Source of the DNA: JAEMQF01 sp963850525
GTDB lineage: Bacteria; Pseudomonadota; Gammaproteobacteria; Burkholderiales; Burkholderiaceae_C
Assembly (NCBI GenBank): GCA_963850525.1
Contig: CAWKLQ010000010.1
Span: forward strand, 1 to 64,000
Length of the DNA stretch: 64,000 bases
Direction of reading: 5' to 3'
The notes beneath the pieces are model-generated. The model searched no databases, was not told where the DNA came from, and saw only the letters and a program-made list of their open reading frames with translations. Numbering within the stretch: the stretch's first letter is position 1; every line of letters starts with the position of its first letter. This document shows, one piece after another, positions 30,436 through 39,720 of this stretch. The position numbers and the translations under genes are program-made.

Positions 30436-30840
30436 ATGGCAAAACCACCCGTCAACACCGCCGCGCAGCGCGTGCGCAAGAAAATTCGCAAAAACGTTGC
30501 GGACGGTATCGCGCATGTGCACGCGTCGTTCAACAACACCATCATTACGATCACCGATCGCCAGGGCAGCGCGCTGTCTTGGGCGTCGAGTGGCGGCCAG
30601 GGCTTCAAGGGCTCGCGCAAGAGCACACCGTTCGCCGCCCAGGTGGCCGCTGAAACGGCAGGCCGCGCGGCCCAGGAGCAGGGCATCAAGAACCTGGACG
30701 TGCGCATCAAGGGCCCGGGCCCTGGGCGCGAGTCTTCGGTTCGCGCGCTCGCGGCGCTCGGGATCCGCATCAACCTGATCTCCGACGTGACGCCGGTTCC
30801 GCACAACGGCTGCAGGCCGCAAAAGCGCCGCCGCATTTGA
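30436..30840 (+). CDS. rpsK: 30S ribosomal protein S11
   Basis: A 134-residue platform protein. HVHASFNNTIITITDRQG and the C-terminal DVTPVPHNGCRPQKRRR are typical. Confidence 0.97.
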   Translation: MAKPPVNTAAQRVRKKIRKNVADGIAHVHASFNNTIITITDRQGSALSWASSGGQGFKGSRKSTPFAAQVAAETAGRAAQEQGIKNLDVRIKGPGPGRESSVRALAALGIRINLISDVTPVPHNGCRPQKRRRI

Positions 30841-31003
30841 CCTGATTCACTGCGAGGCGGCGTCTGCAGAGGTGCCGCCCGCATCGCACGGGGGCGCAAG
30901 GCCCCGACATCGAAGCCCACCGTCTGAGCGCACAACAACAACACTCGCCAGACTCGCGCAAGCCGCCCGCCCGGCCTGCGTCAGAACGACAGAAGGACAC
31001 AAC

Positions 31004-31627
31004 GTGGCACGTTACCTAGGACCCAAGGCCAGGCTCTCACGACGCGAAGGCACCGACCTCTTCTTGAAGAGTGCGCGGCGCCCGATCGGCGACAAGGCCA
31101 AGTTCGACAGCAAACCCGGCCAGCACGGCCGCAACTCCGGCACGCGCATGTCGGACTACGGTTTGCAGTTGCGCGAGAAGCAAAAAGTCAAGCGCATGTA
31201 CGGCATCCTGGAGCGGCAGTTTCGCCGCTACTTCGCCGAGGCCGAGCGGCGCAAGGGCAACACCGGCGGGAATCTGCTGATGCTGCTCGAGTCGCGCCTG
31301 GACAATGTCGTCTACCGCATGGGCTTCGGCTCGACGCGCGCCGAGGCGCGCCAGCTCGTCTCGCACAAGTCGATCAACGTCAACGGCGCGGTCGTGAACA
31401 TTGCGTCCTACCTCGTCAAAGCAGGCGACACGGTCAGCGTGCGCGAGAAGGCCGCGAAACAACTGCGCATCACCGATTCACTCAAGCTCGCCGAGACGAT
31501 CGGCATGCCGGGCTGGGTGCAGGTTGACGCCGCGAAGTGTCAGGGCGTGTTCAAGAAGCCGCCCGACCGCGACGAATTTGGCGCCGACATCAAAGAAGCG
31601 CTGATCGTCGAGCTCTACTCCCGATAG
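31004..31627 (+). CDS. rpsD: 30S ribosomal protein S4
   Basis: A 207-residue protein. The start is a GTG at 31004 (ARYLGPKARLSRREGTD), preceded by an agaagga site; the longer frame from 30872 is not conserved. It has an S4-type RNA-binding domain (LDNVVYRMGFGSTRAEARQLV). The 163-bp gap after rpsK could hold the S4 translational operator, which I could not fold with confidence. Confidence 0.95.
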   Translation: MARYLGPKARLSRREGTDLFLKSARRPIGDKAKFDSKPGQHGRNSGTRMSDYGLQLREKQKVKRMYGILERQFRRYFAEAERRKGNTGGNLLMLLESRLDNVVYRMGFGSTRAEARQLVSHKSINVNGAVVNIASYLVKAGDTVSVREKAAKQLRITDSLKLAETIGMPGWVQVDAAKCQGVFKKPPDRDEFGADIKEALIVELYSR

Positions 31628-31741
31628 CGGGGCACAACCGCTGCTGCGCATGCCGGGCGTGCACAGCGGATTTCCAGCCCGACACAGTCCATCAGCCTTA
31701 TCGGTGTAACGAGCCGAGGGTATTGAGAGGAATGAGACTCA

Positions 31742-32728
31742 ATGCAAACGAATCTGCTGAAACCCAAAGCCATCAATGTGGAGCCGCTGGGCGGCCACCG
31801 TGCCAAGGTCACGCTCGAGCCTTTCGAGCGCGGCTACGGCCACACGCTGGGCAACGCGCTGCGGCGCGTGCTGTTGTCTTCGATGGTCGGTTATGCGCCC
31901 ACCGAAGTCACCATCGCCGGCGTGCTGCATGAGTACTCCACCGTCGACGGTGTGCAGGAAGACGTGGTGCACATCATGCTCAATTTGAAGGGCGTCGTGT
32001 TTCGGCTGCACAACCGCGATGAAGTGACGCTGGTGTTGCGCAAGGAGGGCGAAGGCCCGGTCACGGCAGGCGACATCCAGACGCCGCACGACGTGGAAAT
32101 CATCAACCCCGAACACGTGGTCGCGAACCTCGCGCATGGCGGCAAGCTCGACATGCAGATCAAGGTCGAAAAAGGCCGCGGCTACGTTCCCGGAACGATG
32201 CGCCGCTACGGCGACGAGACAACGAAATCGATCGGCCGCATCGTGCTCGATGCGTCGTTCTCGCCGGTGGCGCGCGTCAGCTACACGGTCGAGAGCGCTC
32301 GTGTGGAGCAGCGCACCGACCTGGACAAGCTCGTGATGGAAATCGTCACCAACGGCGCAGTGACGCCCGAAGAAGCGATCCGCTCGTCGGCAAAGATTCT
32401 GGTCGAACAACTTGCCGTGTTCGCGCAGCTCGAAGGCAGCGAAATCGCCGCGTTCAGCGAGCCGCAACAACGCAGCACGCAGTTCGACCCGATCCTGCTG
32501 CGTCCGGTGGACGAGCTCGAGCTCACAGTGCGTTCCGCGAACTGCCTGAAGGCCGAGAACATCTACTACATCGGCGACTTGATTCAGCGCACCGAGACCG
32601 AATTGCTGAAGACGCCGAACTTGGGCCGCAAGTCGCTCAACGAGATCAAGGAAGTGTTGGCCTCGCGTGGCTTGACGCTGGGTGGTCGGCTGGAGAACTG
32701 GCCACCGCAAGGACTGGACAAGCGGTAA
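31742..32728 (+). CDS. rpoA: RNA polymerase subunit alpha
   Basis: The 328-residue subunit has an N-terminal dimerisation domain (FERGYGHTLGNALRRVLLSS) and a C-terminal UP-element/activator-binding domain (LKTPNLGRKSLNEIKEVLASRG). A gagagga site precedes the ATG. It is followed by a terminator-like hairpin before rplQ. Confidence 0.98.
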   Translation: MQTNLLKPKAINVEPLGGHRAKVTLEPFERGYGHTLGNALRRVLLSSMVGYAPTEVTIAGVLHEYSTVDGVQEDVVHIMLNLKGVVFRLHNRDEVTLVLRKEGEGPVTAGDIQTPHDVEIINPEHVVANLAHGGKLDMQIKVEKGRGYVPGTMRRYGDETTKSIGRIVLDASFSPVARVSYTVESARVEQRTDLDKLVMEIVTNGAVTPEEAIRSSAKILVEQLAVFAQLEGSEIAAFSEPQQRSTQFDPILLRPVDELELTVRSANCLKAENIYYIGDLIQRTETELLKTPNLGRKSLNEIKEVLASRGLTLGGRLENWPPQGLDKR

Positions 32729-32739
32729 GAATAGCCAAC

Positions 32740-32763
32740 GACGGCGCTTGTCGCCGTCTTTTG
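32740..32763 (+). terminator. Terminator-like hairpin between rpoA and rplQ
   Basis: gacggcg-cttgt-cgccgtc followed by four T. Two more hairpins lie downstream (32797-32814 and 32822-32847) before the rplQ start, so rplQ has a structured leader and may be attenuated. Confidence 0.6.
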
Positions 32764-32877
32764 CTTCGGCGAAGCGTTCTCGCCGTCATTGGATAAGGGT
32801 GCCCTTGGGCACCCGGTGCACCCGGCAGTACCTGATACGGCTGCCGGCAATACGATAGTCAGAAAGGAATCAGCACC

Positions 32878-33282
32878 ATGCGTCACCGTCACGGGCTTCG
32901 AAAGCTCAACCGCACGTCCGAGCACCGCCTTGCGATGCTGCGCAACATGTGCAATTCGCTGCTGCTGCACGAGGCGATCAAGACGACTCTGCCCAAGGCC
33001 AAAGAACTTCGCCGCGTCGTCGAGCCGCTCATCACGCTGGCCAAAGAGGCAACGCTTGCGAATCGCCGGCTCGCATTCAATCGCACACGCGACCGCGACA
33101 TCGTGACCAAGCTTTTCACCGAGCTGGGTCCACGCTACAAGGCCAGACCGGGTGGCTATACGCGCATTCTGAAGATGGGTTTTCGCATCGGCGACAACGC
33201 GCCGATGGCCTTCGTCGAGCTCGTGGATCGTCCTGAACCTGTGGTGGCGGCGCAAGAGCCCGCACCCGCAGCGTCGACCTGA
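32878..33282 (+). CDS. rplQ: 50S ribosomal protein L17
   Basis: A 134-residue protein with the N-terminus MRHRHGLRKLNRTSEHR. Its 149-bp leader with three hairpins separates it from rpoA. Last ribosomal gene of the alpha operon. Confidence 0.97.
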   Translation: MRHRHGLRKLNRTSEHRLAMLRNMCNSLLLHEAIKTTLPKAKELRRVVEPLITLAKEATLANRRLAFNRTRDRDIVTKLFTELGPRYKARPGGYTRILKMGFRIGDNAPMAFVELVDRPEPVVAAQEPAPAAST

Positions 33283-33365
33283 TCAAGCTGCCTCTGGAGA
33301 ATCCCGCACCGGCCTCGAAATGAGCGGTGCGAATCGACAGGGTGCTGATAGAATTCAAGCTCAGT

Positions 33366-33442
<77 letters not shown>

Positions 33443-33469
33443 ACGAACACAGGGTCCAGCGCCCAAGCA

Positions 33470-33495
33470 AACGCCAACCGAGAGGTTGGCGTTTT
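33470..33495 (+). terminator. Terminator after tRNA-fMet
   Basis: Perfect hairpin aacgccaacc ... ggttggcgtt ending in a T-run. Confidence 0.85.
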
Positions 33496-33610
33496 GCATT
33501 TTCGCCCAGACAAAGAAGCGCTGGCGTGGGAAGGTACCGCGCAGCGCCGCGCACGCGCCTTGCCGGTAGAGTCACGCCCATGCGCCTGCTGCATAGAAAC
33601 GACTGGCTGG

Positions 33611-33615
33611 GTGAA
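33611..33615 (+). repeat. Target-site duplication, left copy (gtgaa)
   Basis: gtgaa directly precedes the IS1380-type left end; the same five bases follow its right end at 35291-35295. Confidence 0.8.
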
Positions 33616-35290
33616 CCTAAAAACAGCAGCTACCCCGGCGCCGCAAGCGCCGGAGGCGGGATTGGCAAGGCGAATTGACCGACGATGCGCCTGCAGATGT
33701 AGGCCAGCAGCGTGGCCCATTGGTCCAACTTGGGCAACTGCTCCGCAGCTTGCCTGACGTGCTGGATGGCCGCATGAACATTGGCGATCATCGATTTGAT
33801 CAAGCCCGCTTCGGCGTGCATCGGCGTGAGGTACAGCGTGGTCTGGCCGCCGTGGCTGGTCGCTCGACCTACCGCAGCCAGCAGCAGCGGGCGACTCGTC
33901 AATGCCTCGCGCCGGGCCTGTGGGTTGGCCGCGCGCACGTACCAGCTCCACCAGTTGTAGACCAGCGCCACGGCGCGCGCGGTGATCTGGCTGCGGTGCA
34001 TGTCGTGCGTGGTGAAGCCGCCCCAGCCCCATTGGTTCTTCAGCTCATCGAACCCGTTCTCGCAGTCGCACCGGTCCCGGTAGAGCTGGCCAATGGCCGA
34101 GATGTCGTACGCGGCGTTGGTCACCAGCACCGTGTACTCCCAGACCTGCGCGTGGTCCTGCACCTCATCGAAGGGCAGTGCCAGAACGAGTTGATCGTTG
34201 TCCGCTGCATTTTTGTGTTTGCCTTTCTTGGTCGCGGTGTTCGCCGTCACGGCCAGGTCGTGTTTGATGCGCCGGCGCAGCACCACGACGCGACGCGCTT
34301 TGCTCCAACCTTGCAGCTTGAGGCTGTCCTCGATGGCCTGCCAGCCCTGGCTGGCTTCGCTGGCGTGTGTCCAGTCCTCGCGCCGGAACAGTCGTTCGAT
34401 GAGTCGTTTGACATTGCTCGTCTTGCGCAGGCGCAGCAGGTAGGGCAGGTTGCGCTGTTCGCACACGTCGATGATGTCTTGGTTGCCGTAGCCGCAGTCG
34501 CCGCGAACCAGCGCTGGGGCCTTGTCCCCCAACTCATCGAGCAGCCGGGCAAACGCTGCTTTGGCGTGGCCCGAGGTGTGTTGCTTGCCCGAGGCGAGCA
34601 CCGCGTCGAGCACCAAACGCAGGTTACCCACCCAGAAGGTGTGCAGCACGTGGCTGGGCCGCCCGGGCTTGTGGGGGTTGTAGCCCACCTCGGCGCCTTC
34701 CTGGCGGCCGTACAGCGGCTTGACGGTGGCGTCCATGTCCAGCACCCAGGGTCGATCCAGCGCTTGGCGCACGCTGGACATCAGCGCCTCGCGCATCCAC
34801 GGCTCGCTGGCCGCAACCTCCATCGCCTTGAGCGCACGGCGCACCGAGTCTTCGCTGACCATGCCGTTCAGGCCCAGCGCCTTGGCGGCCACCGCGTCGC
34901 CGCGAATGCCGGCAATGTGCGCGTAGCGTTTGCTGCCCGCCAAGATGCCCAGCATCAGCGTTCCCAGCACGTCGCGCGGTCGCGAGGCGTTGGGGCTGCT
35001 GTAGTGCAAGGGACACGCCTGCACCCAGCGGTCGAACACGCCAGCGGTGGCCAGGAATTCGGCAAAGAACACGATCTGTCCGTGCGGAGTGGCCTGAGCG
35101 CTTTCGTCCCAGCGCACATGCATTCGGCCTCCCATCGTGTCCACCACCATCGCGTCTTCGCTGGCCTGCGCCAGCGCGGTCTTCTTCGGTTCGTTGGATT
35201 CACCCATGGGGTGAGTTTGCCAAATCTCGGCAAACCCGCACCGGTGCTCAACTTACCGGCCTTCGCGGTCGATCAACTGCTGGACTTAGG
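33616..35290 (-). mobile_element. IS1380-family insertion sequence, complete
   Basis: A 1675-bp element bounded by imperfect inverted repeats. Read inward, the left end is cctaaaaacagcagct and the right end cctaagtccagcagtt (13 of 16 identical). It is flanked by the 5-bp direct repeat gtgaa and contains one intact transposase gene on the minus strand. It lies immediately before pxpB, so it has split that gene from its original upstream region. Confidence 0.88.
33630..35207 (-). CDS. IS1380-family transposase
   Basis: A 525-residue DDE transposase. The likely catalytic residues sit in WVLDMDATVKPLYG, LVRGDCGYGNQDI and RCDCENGFDELKNQWGWGG; the last is typical of the IS1380 group. No frameshift or stop is present, so it may be active. 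Its promoter must lie in the 83 bp between its start and the right end of the element. Confidence 0.88.
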   Translation of the reverse strand: MGESNEPKKTALAQASEDAMVVDTMGGRMHVRWDESAQATPHGQIVFFAEFLATAGVFDRWVQACPLHYSSPNASRPRDVLGTLMLGILAGSKRYAHIAGIRGDAVAAKALGLNGMVSEDSVRRALKAMEVAASEPWMREALMSSVRQALDRPWVLDMDATVKPLYGRQEGAEVGYNPHKPGRPSHVLHTFWVGNLRLVLDAVLASGKQHTSGHAKAAFARLLDELGDKAPALVRGDCGYGNQDIIDVCEQRNLPYLLRLRKTSNVKRLIERLFRREDWTHASEASQGWQAIEDSLKLQGWSKARRVVVLRRRIKHDLAVTANTATKKGKHKNAADNDQLVLALPFDEVQDHAQVWEYTVLVTNAAYDISAIGQLYRDRCDCENGFDELKNQWGWGGFTTHDMHRSQITARAVALVYNWWSWYVRAANPQARREALTSRPLLLAAVGRATSHGGQTTLYLTPMHAEAGLIKSMIANVHAAIQHVRQAAEQLPKLDQWATLLAYICRRIVGQFALPIPPPALAAPG

Positions 35291-35295
35291 GTGAA
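35291..35295 (+). repeat. Target-site duplication, right copy (gtgaa)
   Basis: Identical to 33611-33615 and abutting the right inverted repeat of the IS. Confidence 0.8.
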
Positions 35296-35299
35296 ACGA

Positions 35300-36079
35300 A
35301 TGCGCTGGACTGACGCCACCCCGCGCCTGTTGCCGCTGGGCGACAGCGCGGTGACGCTGCAGTTCGGCGACGAAGTGAGCGCGCAGGCCAACGCCACGGT
35401 GCAGGGCTTCACGCGAGCGCTCGAGCAGGCGGTTCGCGGCAACGCAATCACCGGCGTGCTCGAGTGGGTGCCGGCGTTTGCCTCGGTGACGATTCACGTG
35501 GAGGACGCTTCGGAGCAAGCGGCGCTCGAACGCGACGCAGCGCTGCTCGCGCTGGCGCAAACCGCGCAGCCATTGCACACCAGCGGCCGGCGTTGGCACT
35601 TGCCAGGTTGCTTCGAACCCGAATACGCGCCCGACCTTCAGCCGCTCGCCGCTGCGCGCGGCTTGACGCCACAGCAGGTGATCGAACTCATCACCGCGAC
35701 GACGTTTCGCGTCTACATGCTCGGCTTCCTGCCCGGCCTCCCGTACATGGGCGACTTGCCCGCGGCCCTCGAGGTGCCGCGCCTGGCCAGCCCCCGCCAA
35801 GTCGTGCCGGAACGCTCGATTGCGGTGGCCGGGCGCATGTGCACGGTCTACCCTTGGGCCAGCCCCGGTGGCTGGCACTTGATTGGCCGCACGCCGGTGC
35901 GGCTGTTCGACGCCGCCGCCGCTGAGCCCGCGCTGCTGCGCCCGGGTGATGAAGTGAGCTGGACGCGCGTCGCCTTGGCTGAATTCGAAGCGCTCGAGCG
36001 GCGCGTGCAGGCGGGCGCACTGAACGCTGCGGAGTTTCTGGATCGATCGGCGGAGGCTTCGGCGGAGCGTTCGACGTGA
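35300..36079 (+). CDS. pxpB: 5-oxoprolinase subunit B
   Basis: A protein of about 259 residues of the KipI / allophanate hydrolase subunit 1 family. With PxpC and PxpA it hydrolyses 5-oxoproline to glutamate in the cytoplasm. The conserved FRVYMLGFLPGLPYMGDLP lies mid-protein. I prefer the ATG at 35300, because the agggtga formed by the IS end plus the target duplication is a usable ribosome-binding site; a GTG at 35291 is the alternative. The IS lies directly upstream, so expression may now depend on IS-derived or readthrough transcription. Confidence 0.88.
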   Translation: MRWTDATPRLLPLGDSAVTLQFGDEVSAQANATVQGFTRALEQAVRGNAITGVLEWVPAFASVTIHVEDASEQAALERDAALLALAQTAQPLHTSGRRWHLPGCFEPEYAPDLQPLAAARGLTPQQVIELITATTFRVYMLGFLPGLPYMGDLPAALEVPRLASPRQVVPERSIAVAGRMCTVYPWASPGGWHLIGRTPVRLFDAAAAEPALLRPGDEVSWTRVALAEFEALERRVQAGALNAAEFLDRSAEASAERST

Positions 36080-37122
36080 AGCACGCGATCGAAATCACCG
36101 ACGCCGGAATGGCCAATACCGTGCAAGACGCCGGCCGCACCGGCCACCGCAGCATCGGCGTTCCCGTCAGCGGCGCGGCGGACGCGCTGTGGCTCGCCTG
36201 CGCAAACCGTCTCGTCGGCAACCCGGCCGACGCCGCCGCGATCGAAATGCCCCTCGCCGGGCCCAGCGTGCGCGCCACGGACGGGCCAGTGCGCGCAGCG
36301 CTGGTGGGTGCGGTCGACGCGCAACTGCTGCGCACCGATGGTCAGGTGCAGCGCGTCGCCGCTGCGCACACGGTGACGCTGCGCAAGGGCGACGTGCTGC
36401 GCGTCGGCGCGGTGCGCGCCGGCGTGGCCTATCTGGCGCTGGCCGGGGGCTGCCAAGTGCCGCGCCAATTGGGCAGCCGCTCGACCTATGCGCGCGCGCG
36501 CCTGGGCGGCGTCGCCGGGCGGGCGCTCAGGGTGGGCGACCGAATCGAGTGTGGCGAGCCGCCGAGCCACGCGGGTCTGGAATGGCGCGCCGGCATGTTC
36601 GAGCACGCTGGCGGCCCGATCCGCGTGATGCTCGGGCCCCAGGACGACGCATTCGCGCCGCAATCCATCGCGACGCTTCTGCGCGAGCCGTATCGCGTGG
36701 GCCGACAGAGCGACCGCATGGGCATGCGCCTGGAGGGTGCGACCCTGACGCACCTTGGCAGCGCCGACATCACGTCGGAGGGCGTGGTTCCCGGCGCGAT
36801 CCAAGTGCCCGGCAACGGCGCACCCATCGTGCTCCTGGCCGACGCGCAAACGGTGGGTGGTTACGCCAAGATCGCCACCGTGATCCGCGCCGACTTGCCA
36901 CGCCTGGCGCAGCTTCGGCCGGGCGCAGAGTTGCGCTTCGCGGCCGTCACGCGCGCCGAAGCGCTCGCGGCACGGCAACAGCAAATCGAGGCGTTGGCGC
37001 GGTGGGCTGCAAGCATCGAAGCGTACCGGCCGGCCGGTACAGTCGACCTCGCGGCTTTGCTCGAGTCCAATATCGTCAGCGGCATGATCGATGCCCGCAA
37101 CGAGCTGATGCCCTGGGAGTGA
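36076..37122 (+). CDS. pxpC: 5-oxoprolinase subunit C
   Basis: A 348-residue member of the KipA / biotin-dependent carboxyltransferase-like family, partner of PxpB. Recognisable segments are TVQDAGRTGHRSIGVPVSGAAD near the N-terminus and SDRMGMRLEG further on. It starts with GTG, overlapping the pxpB stop, and pxpA follows 5 bp after it, giving a tight operon. Confidence 0.9.
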   Translation: MKHAIEITDAGMANTVQDAGRTGHRSIGVPVSGAADALWLACANRLVGNPADAAAIEMPLAGPSVRATDGPVRAALVGAVDAQLLRTDGQVQRVAAAHTVTLRKGDVLRVGAVRAGVAYLALAGGCQVPRQLGSRSTYARARLGGVAGRALRVGDRIECGEPPSHAGLEWRAGMFEHAGGPIRVMLGPQDDAFAPQSIATLLREPYRVGRQSDRMGMRLEGATLTHLGSADITSEGVVPGAIQVPGNGAPIVLLADAQTVGGYAKIATVIRADLPRLAQLRPGAELRFAAVTRAEALAARQQQIEALARWAASIEAYRPAGTVDLAALLESNIVSGMIDARNELMPWE

Positions 37123-37127
37123 TAACG

Positions 37128-37901
37128 ATGAAACCGATTCTGAACCTCAACGCCGATCTGGGTGAAAGCTTCGGCGCCTGGCAAATGGGCGACGACGCCG
37201 CGATGCTGGGTGTCGTCAACTCGGCCAACGTGGCGTGCGGCTTTCATGCCGGCGACCCACTCGTCATGCGGCGTACCGTCGCCACCGCCAGGCAACAGGG
37301 CGTCAGCCTGGGCGCGCACCCGTCGTTCCAAGACCTGCAGGGATTCGGCCGGCGCCGCATCGAGATGAGCAAAGCCGAGGTCGAGGCGATGTTGATCTAT
37401 CAGATCGGCGCGCTCGTCGGATTGGCCCGTGCCGAGGGCACCGAGGTGTCGCACGTCAAACCGCACGGTGCGCTGAACAACATGGCGTGCGAAGACCCGC
37501 AACTCGCGCAAGCCGTGGCGCGGGCCGTGCATGCATTCGACCCGAAGCTGATCCTGCTTGCGCCCGCCCTGTCGTGCCTCGTCACGGCGGGCCGCGAGGC
37601 GGGCCTGTGCGTCGTCGAAGAAGTCTTTGCGGATCGGGCTTATGCCGACGACGGCAGCTTGCTGCCGCGCTCGGAGCCAGGTGCCGTGTTGCACGGTGCG
37701 CAGGCCTGCGTGCAACACGTGATGGCCATTGTTCGCGCGAGCGCGCTGCGATCCGTGAACGGCGTCGAGCTGCCGGTGCGCGTCCAGAGCATATGTTTGC
37801 ACGGCGACAATCCGCAGGCCGTGATCACCGCCAAGGCGGTGCGCGCCGCGCTGCATGAAGCGGGGTACGAACTCGCCCCGCTGCCCCGATTGATTGGTTG
37901 A
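37128..37901 (+). CDS. pxpA: 5-oxoprolinase subunit A (LamB/YcsF family)
   Basis: A 257-residue protein with the signature LNADLGESFGAW at the N-terminus, SANVACGFHAGDP and VKPHGALNNMACEDP. It completes the PxpABC complex. The open frame extends far upstream through pxpC, but the ATG at 37128 follows the pxpC stop directly and fits the family start. Confidence 0.92.
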   Translation: MKPILNLNADLGESFGAWQMGDDAAMLGVVNSANVACGFHAGDPLVMRRTVATARQQGVSLGAHPSFQDLQGFGRRRIEMSKAEVEAMLIYQIGALVGLARAEGTEVSHVKPHGALNNMACEDPQLAQAVARAVHAFDPKLILLAPALSCLVTAGREAGLCVVEEVFADRAYADDGSLLPRSEPGAVLHGAQACVQHVMAIVRASALRSVNGVELPVRVQSICLHGDNPQAVITAKAVRAALHEAGYELAPLPRLIG

Positions 37902-37926
37902 AGCACGGCTGACCGGACTTGATGCC

Positions 37927-38382
37927 TCACCGGCCGATCGCCGTCACCACCTCGCGAAGAAACCCGTCCAAGGCAGTTCTTCTTCGCCATCGACACGTAG
38001 TGGTGGTTGGCACGGTCGAATGACAGATGCTGCTCGGCCAGTTGCCGCAGGCTTGGCGCAAAGCGCTCGTCCTGCATGTACTGGATCGGCGAGCGCAGCC
38101 ACTCCAGCAGCACCGGGTTCGATGCTCGCGGCAGCTTCAGGCCTTGCGCAAGTCCCAGCCGTTGACGTCGAGCTCGCCGCTGATCGGCTGTTCGATCACA
38201 TCGCGACCCGGCTCGACGGTGAGATACCAATCGAGCCGGTTCACATACACGAAGCGCACGTCGTAGTCGCTGTCGGGCGAAGCAAAGCCCCAGCCGCGGC
38301 TGCCGGATTCGCAGGCGAAGAGCACCTTCACCTGGTGTCGCGCCTCGATGTCATGCAGGCACGTGAGGACCGTGGCGCGCAT
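37927..38382 (-). pseudogene. Degraded rlaP-like nucleotidyltransferase (RNA repair)
   Basis: The N-terminal part (KVLFACESGSRGWGFASPDSDYDVRFVYV) is a polymerase-beta-type nucleotidyltransferase of the YcgL/RlaP kind known beside RtcB. After DVNGWDLRKA a missing base at about 38137 shifts the frame; LKLPRASNPVLLEWLRSPIQYM continues in the next frame. After HHYVSMAKKN the family sequence stops, and what looks like the end of the protein (LDGFLREVVTAIGR, stop at 37927) follows in a third frame, so roughly a hundred residues seem lost. It lies beyond the rtcB terminator. Confidence 0.75.
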
Positions 38383-38435
38383 TGCGTCGCTGACGGGGTG
38401 TTCGCTGATGAGGTTCAAGTGAATTCGGGGCGAAT

Positions 38436-38467
38436 GAAAAACTGGCCCGCTGCAAACACAGCGGGCC
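38436..38467 (-). terminator. Intrinsic terminator after rtcB
   Basis: On the minus strand ggcccgctg-tgtttg-cagcgggcc is followed by agttttt. It lies 16 bp past the rtcB stop and cuts the rlaP remnant off from the rtcB transcript. Confidence 0.88.
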
Positions 38468-38482
38468 CGATACAACGCACGA

Positions 38483-39700
38483 CTACCCCTTCACGCAGAC
38501 GACCTGCTTGAGCCTATGCACGATGTCCACCAGGTCCTTCTGCGCATCCATCACCGCGTCGATGTCCTTGTACGCGGCCGGCGTTTCGTCGATCACGTCT
38601 TTGTCCTTGCGGCACTCCACGCCTTCCGTGGCCACGCGGTGGTCGGCCAGGGTGAAACGGCGCTTCGCTTCACCGCGGCTCATCACGCGGCCGGCGCCGT
38701 GCGAGCAGGACTCGAACGATTCCGCATTGCCCTTGCCGCGCACGATGTAGCTGCGCGCGCCCATGCTGCCGGGAATGATGCCCAGCTGCCCGGCCTTTGC
38801 GCTCACTGCACCCTTGCGCGTGACGTACACCTCTTCGCCGAAGTGCTGTTCCTTGCTCACATAGTTGTGGTGGCAGTTCACCGCTTCGATGTGGCTCTGG
38901 AAGTTCTTGTGGATCGCGCTCTTGGCCGCGTCAATCACGCGCTTCATCATCACTTCGCGATTCATCGCCGCGAAGCGCTGCGCCCAGCCGACCGCGCGCA
39001 CGTAGTCGCCGAAGCAGCGCGCGCCTTCCTCGAAGTACGCCAGGTCGCGGTCCGGCAGGTTCATGTTGTTGCGCAGCGCGTCTTGCTTGGCGAGCTCGAT
39101 GAATATCGTGCCGATCGCGTTGCCCACGCCACGCGAACCCGAGTGAAGCATGAACCAGACGAAGCCCTCTTCGTCCAGGCACACCTCGATGAAGTGGTTG
39201 CCGCTGCCGAGTGTCCCCAGGTGCTGGACGTTGTTCGTCTTCGCCAGCTTCGGGAAGTCGCGGCACAGCTCGGTGAATTCGGGCTCGAGCTGCGCCCACG
39301 CCGTGTTCACCGAACCCGGTGCCTTCTGCCACGCGCCTGGGTCGCGCGAACCCGGCACGCGGCCGTGCGGCACGGCGCGCTCGATCGCCGTGCGCAGTGG
39401 GCCTAGGTTGTCGGGCAGGTCCTGCGCTTTCAGCGTCGTCTTCGCGGCCATCATGCCGCAGCCGATGTCCACGCCCACGGCGGCCGGGATGATGGCGCGC
39501 AGCGTCGGGATCACCGAGCCGACCGTCGCGCCGATGCCGAAGTGCACGTCGGGCATGGCCGCGATGTGCTTGAAGACGATGGGCAGGCGCGCGGCGTTCG
39601 TCAGCTGGCGCTTGGCTTCGTCTTCGATGGGTACGCCGCGGATCCACATCTTCACCGGCACGCCGCCGGGCACTGCTTCTTCGATGTAATTGGTTTCCAT
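38483..39700 (-). CDS. rtcB: RNA-splicing ligase RtcB
   Basis: The 405-residue GTP- and Mn-dependent ligase joins 2',3'-cyclic phosphate to 5'-OH RNA ends, such as those left by tRNA-cutting toxins. Metal ligands are visible in GVDIGCGM (Asp78, Cys81), TLGSGNHFIE and NCHHNYV. The guanylylated histidine is in SHGAGR (about His334). The ATG at 39700 has a ggag site; the 15 extra residues of the longest frame are not conserved. It follows the slipin with two strong hairpins between them. The archease partner is not in this window. Confidence 0.95.
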   Translation of the reverse strand: METNYIEEAVPGGVPVKMWIRGVPIEDEAKRQLTNAARLPIVFKHIAAMPDVHFGIGATVGSVIPTLRAIIPAAVGVDIGCGMMAAKTTLKAQDLPDNLGPLRTAIERAVPHGRVPGSRDPGAWQKAPGSVNTAWAQLEPEFTELCRDFPKLAKTNNVQHLGTLGSGNHFIEVCLDEEGFVWFMLHSGSRGVGNAIGTIFIELAKQDALRNNMNLPDRDLAYFEEGARCFGDYVRAVGWAQRFAAMNREVMMKRVIDAAKSAIHKNFQSHIEAVNCHHNYVSKEQHFGEEVYVTRKGAVSAKAGQLGIIPGSMGARSYIVRGKGNAESFESCSHGAGRVMSRGEAKRRFTLADHRVATEGVECRKDKDVIDETPAAYKDIDAVMDAQKDLVDIVHRLKQVVCVKG

Positions 39701-39720
39701 GATTTGATTCTCCACGTCTC

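Noticed and set aside
37902..38232. Minus-strand frame 37640-38230 as an independent gene
   Set aside because: Only its middle part is meaningful; it is the second frame of the rlaP remnant running on into antisense of pxpA.
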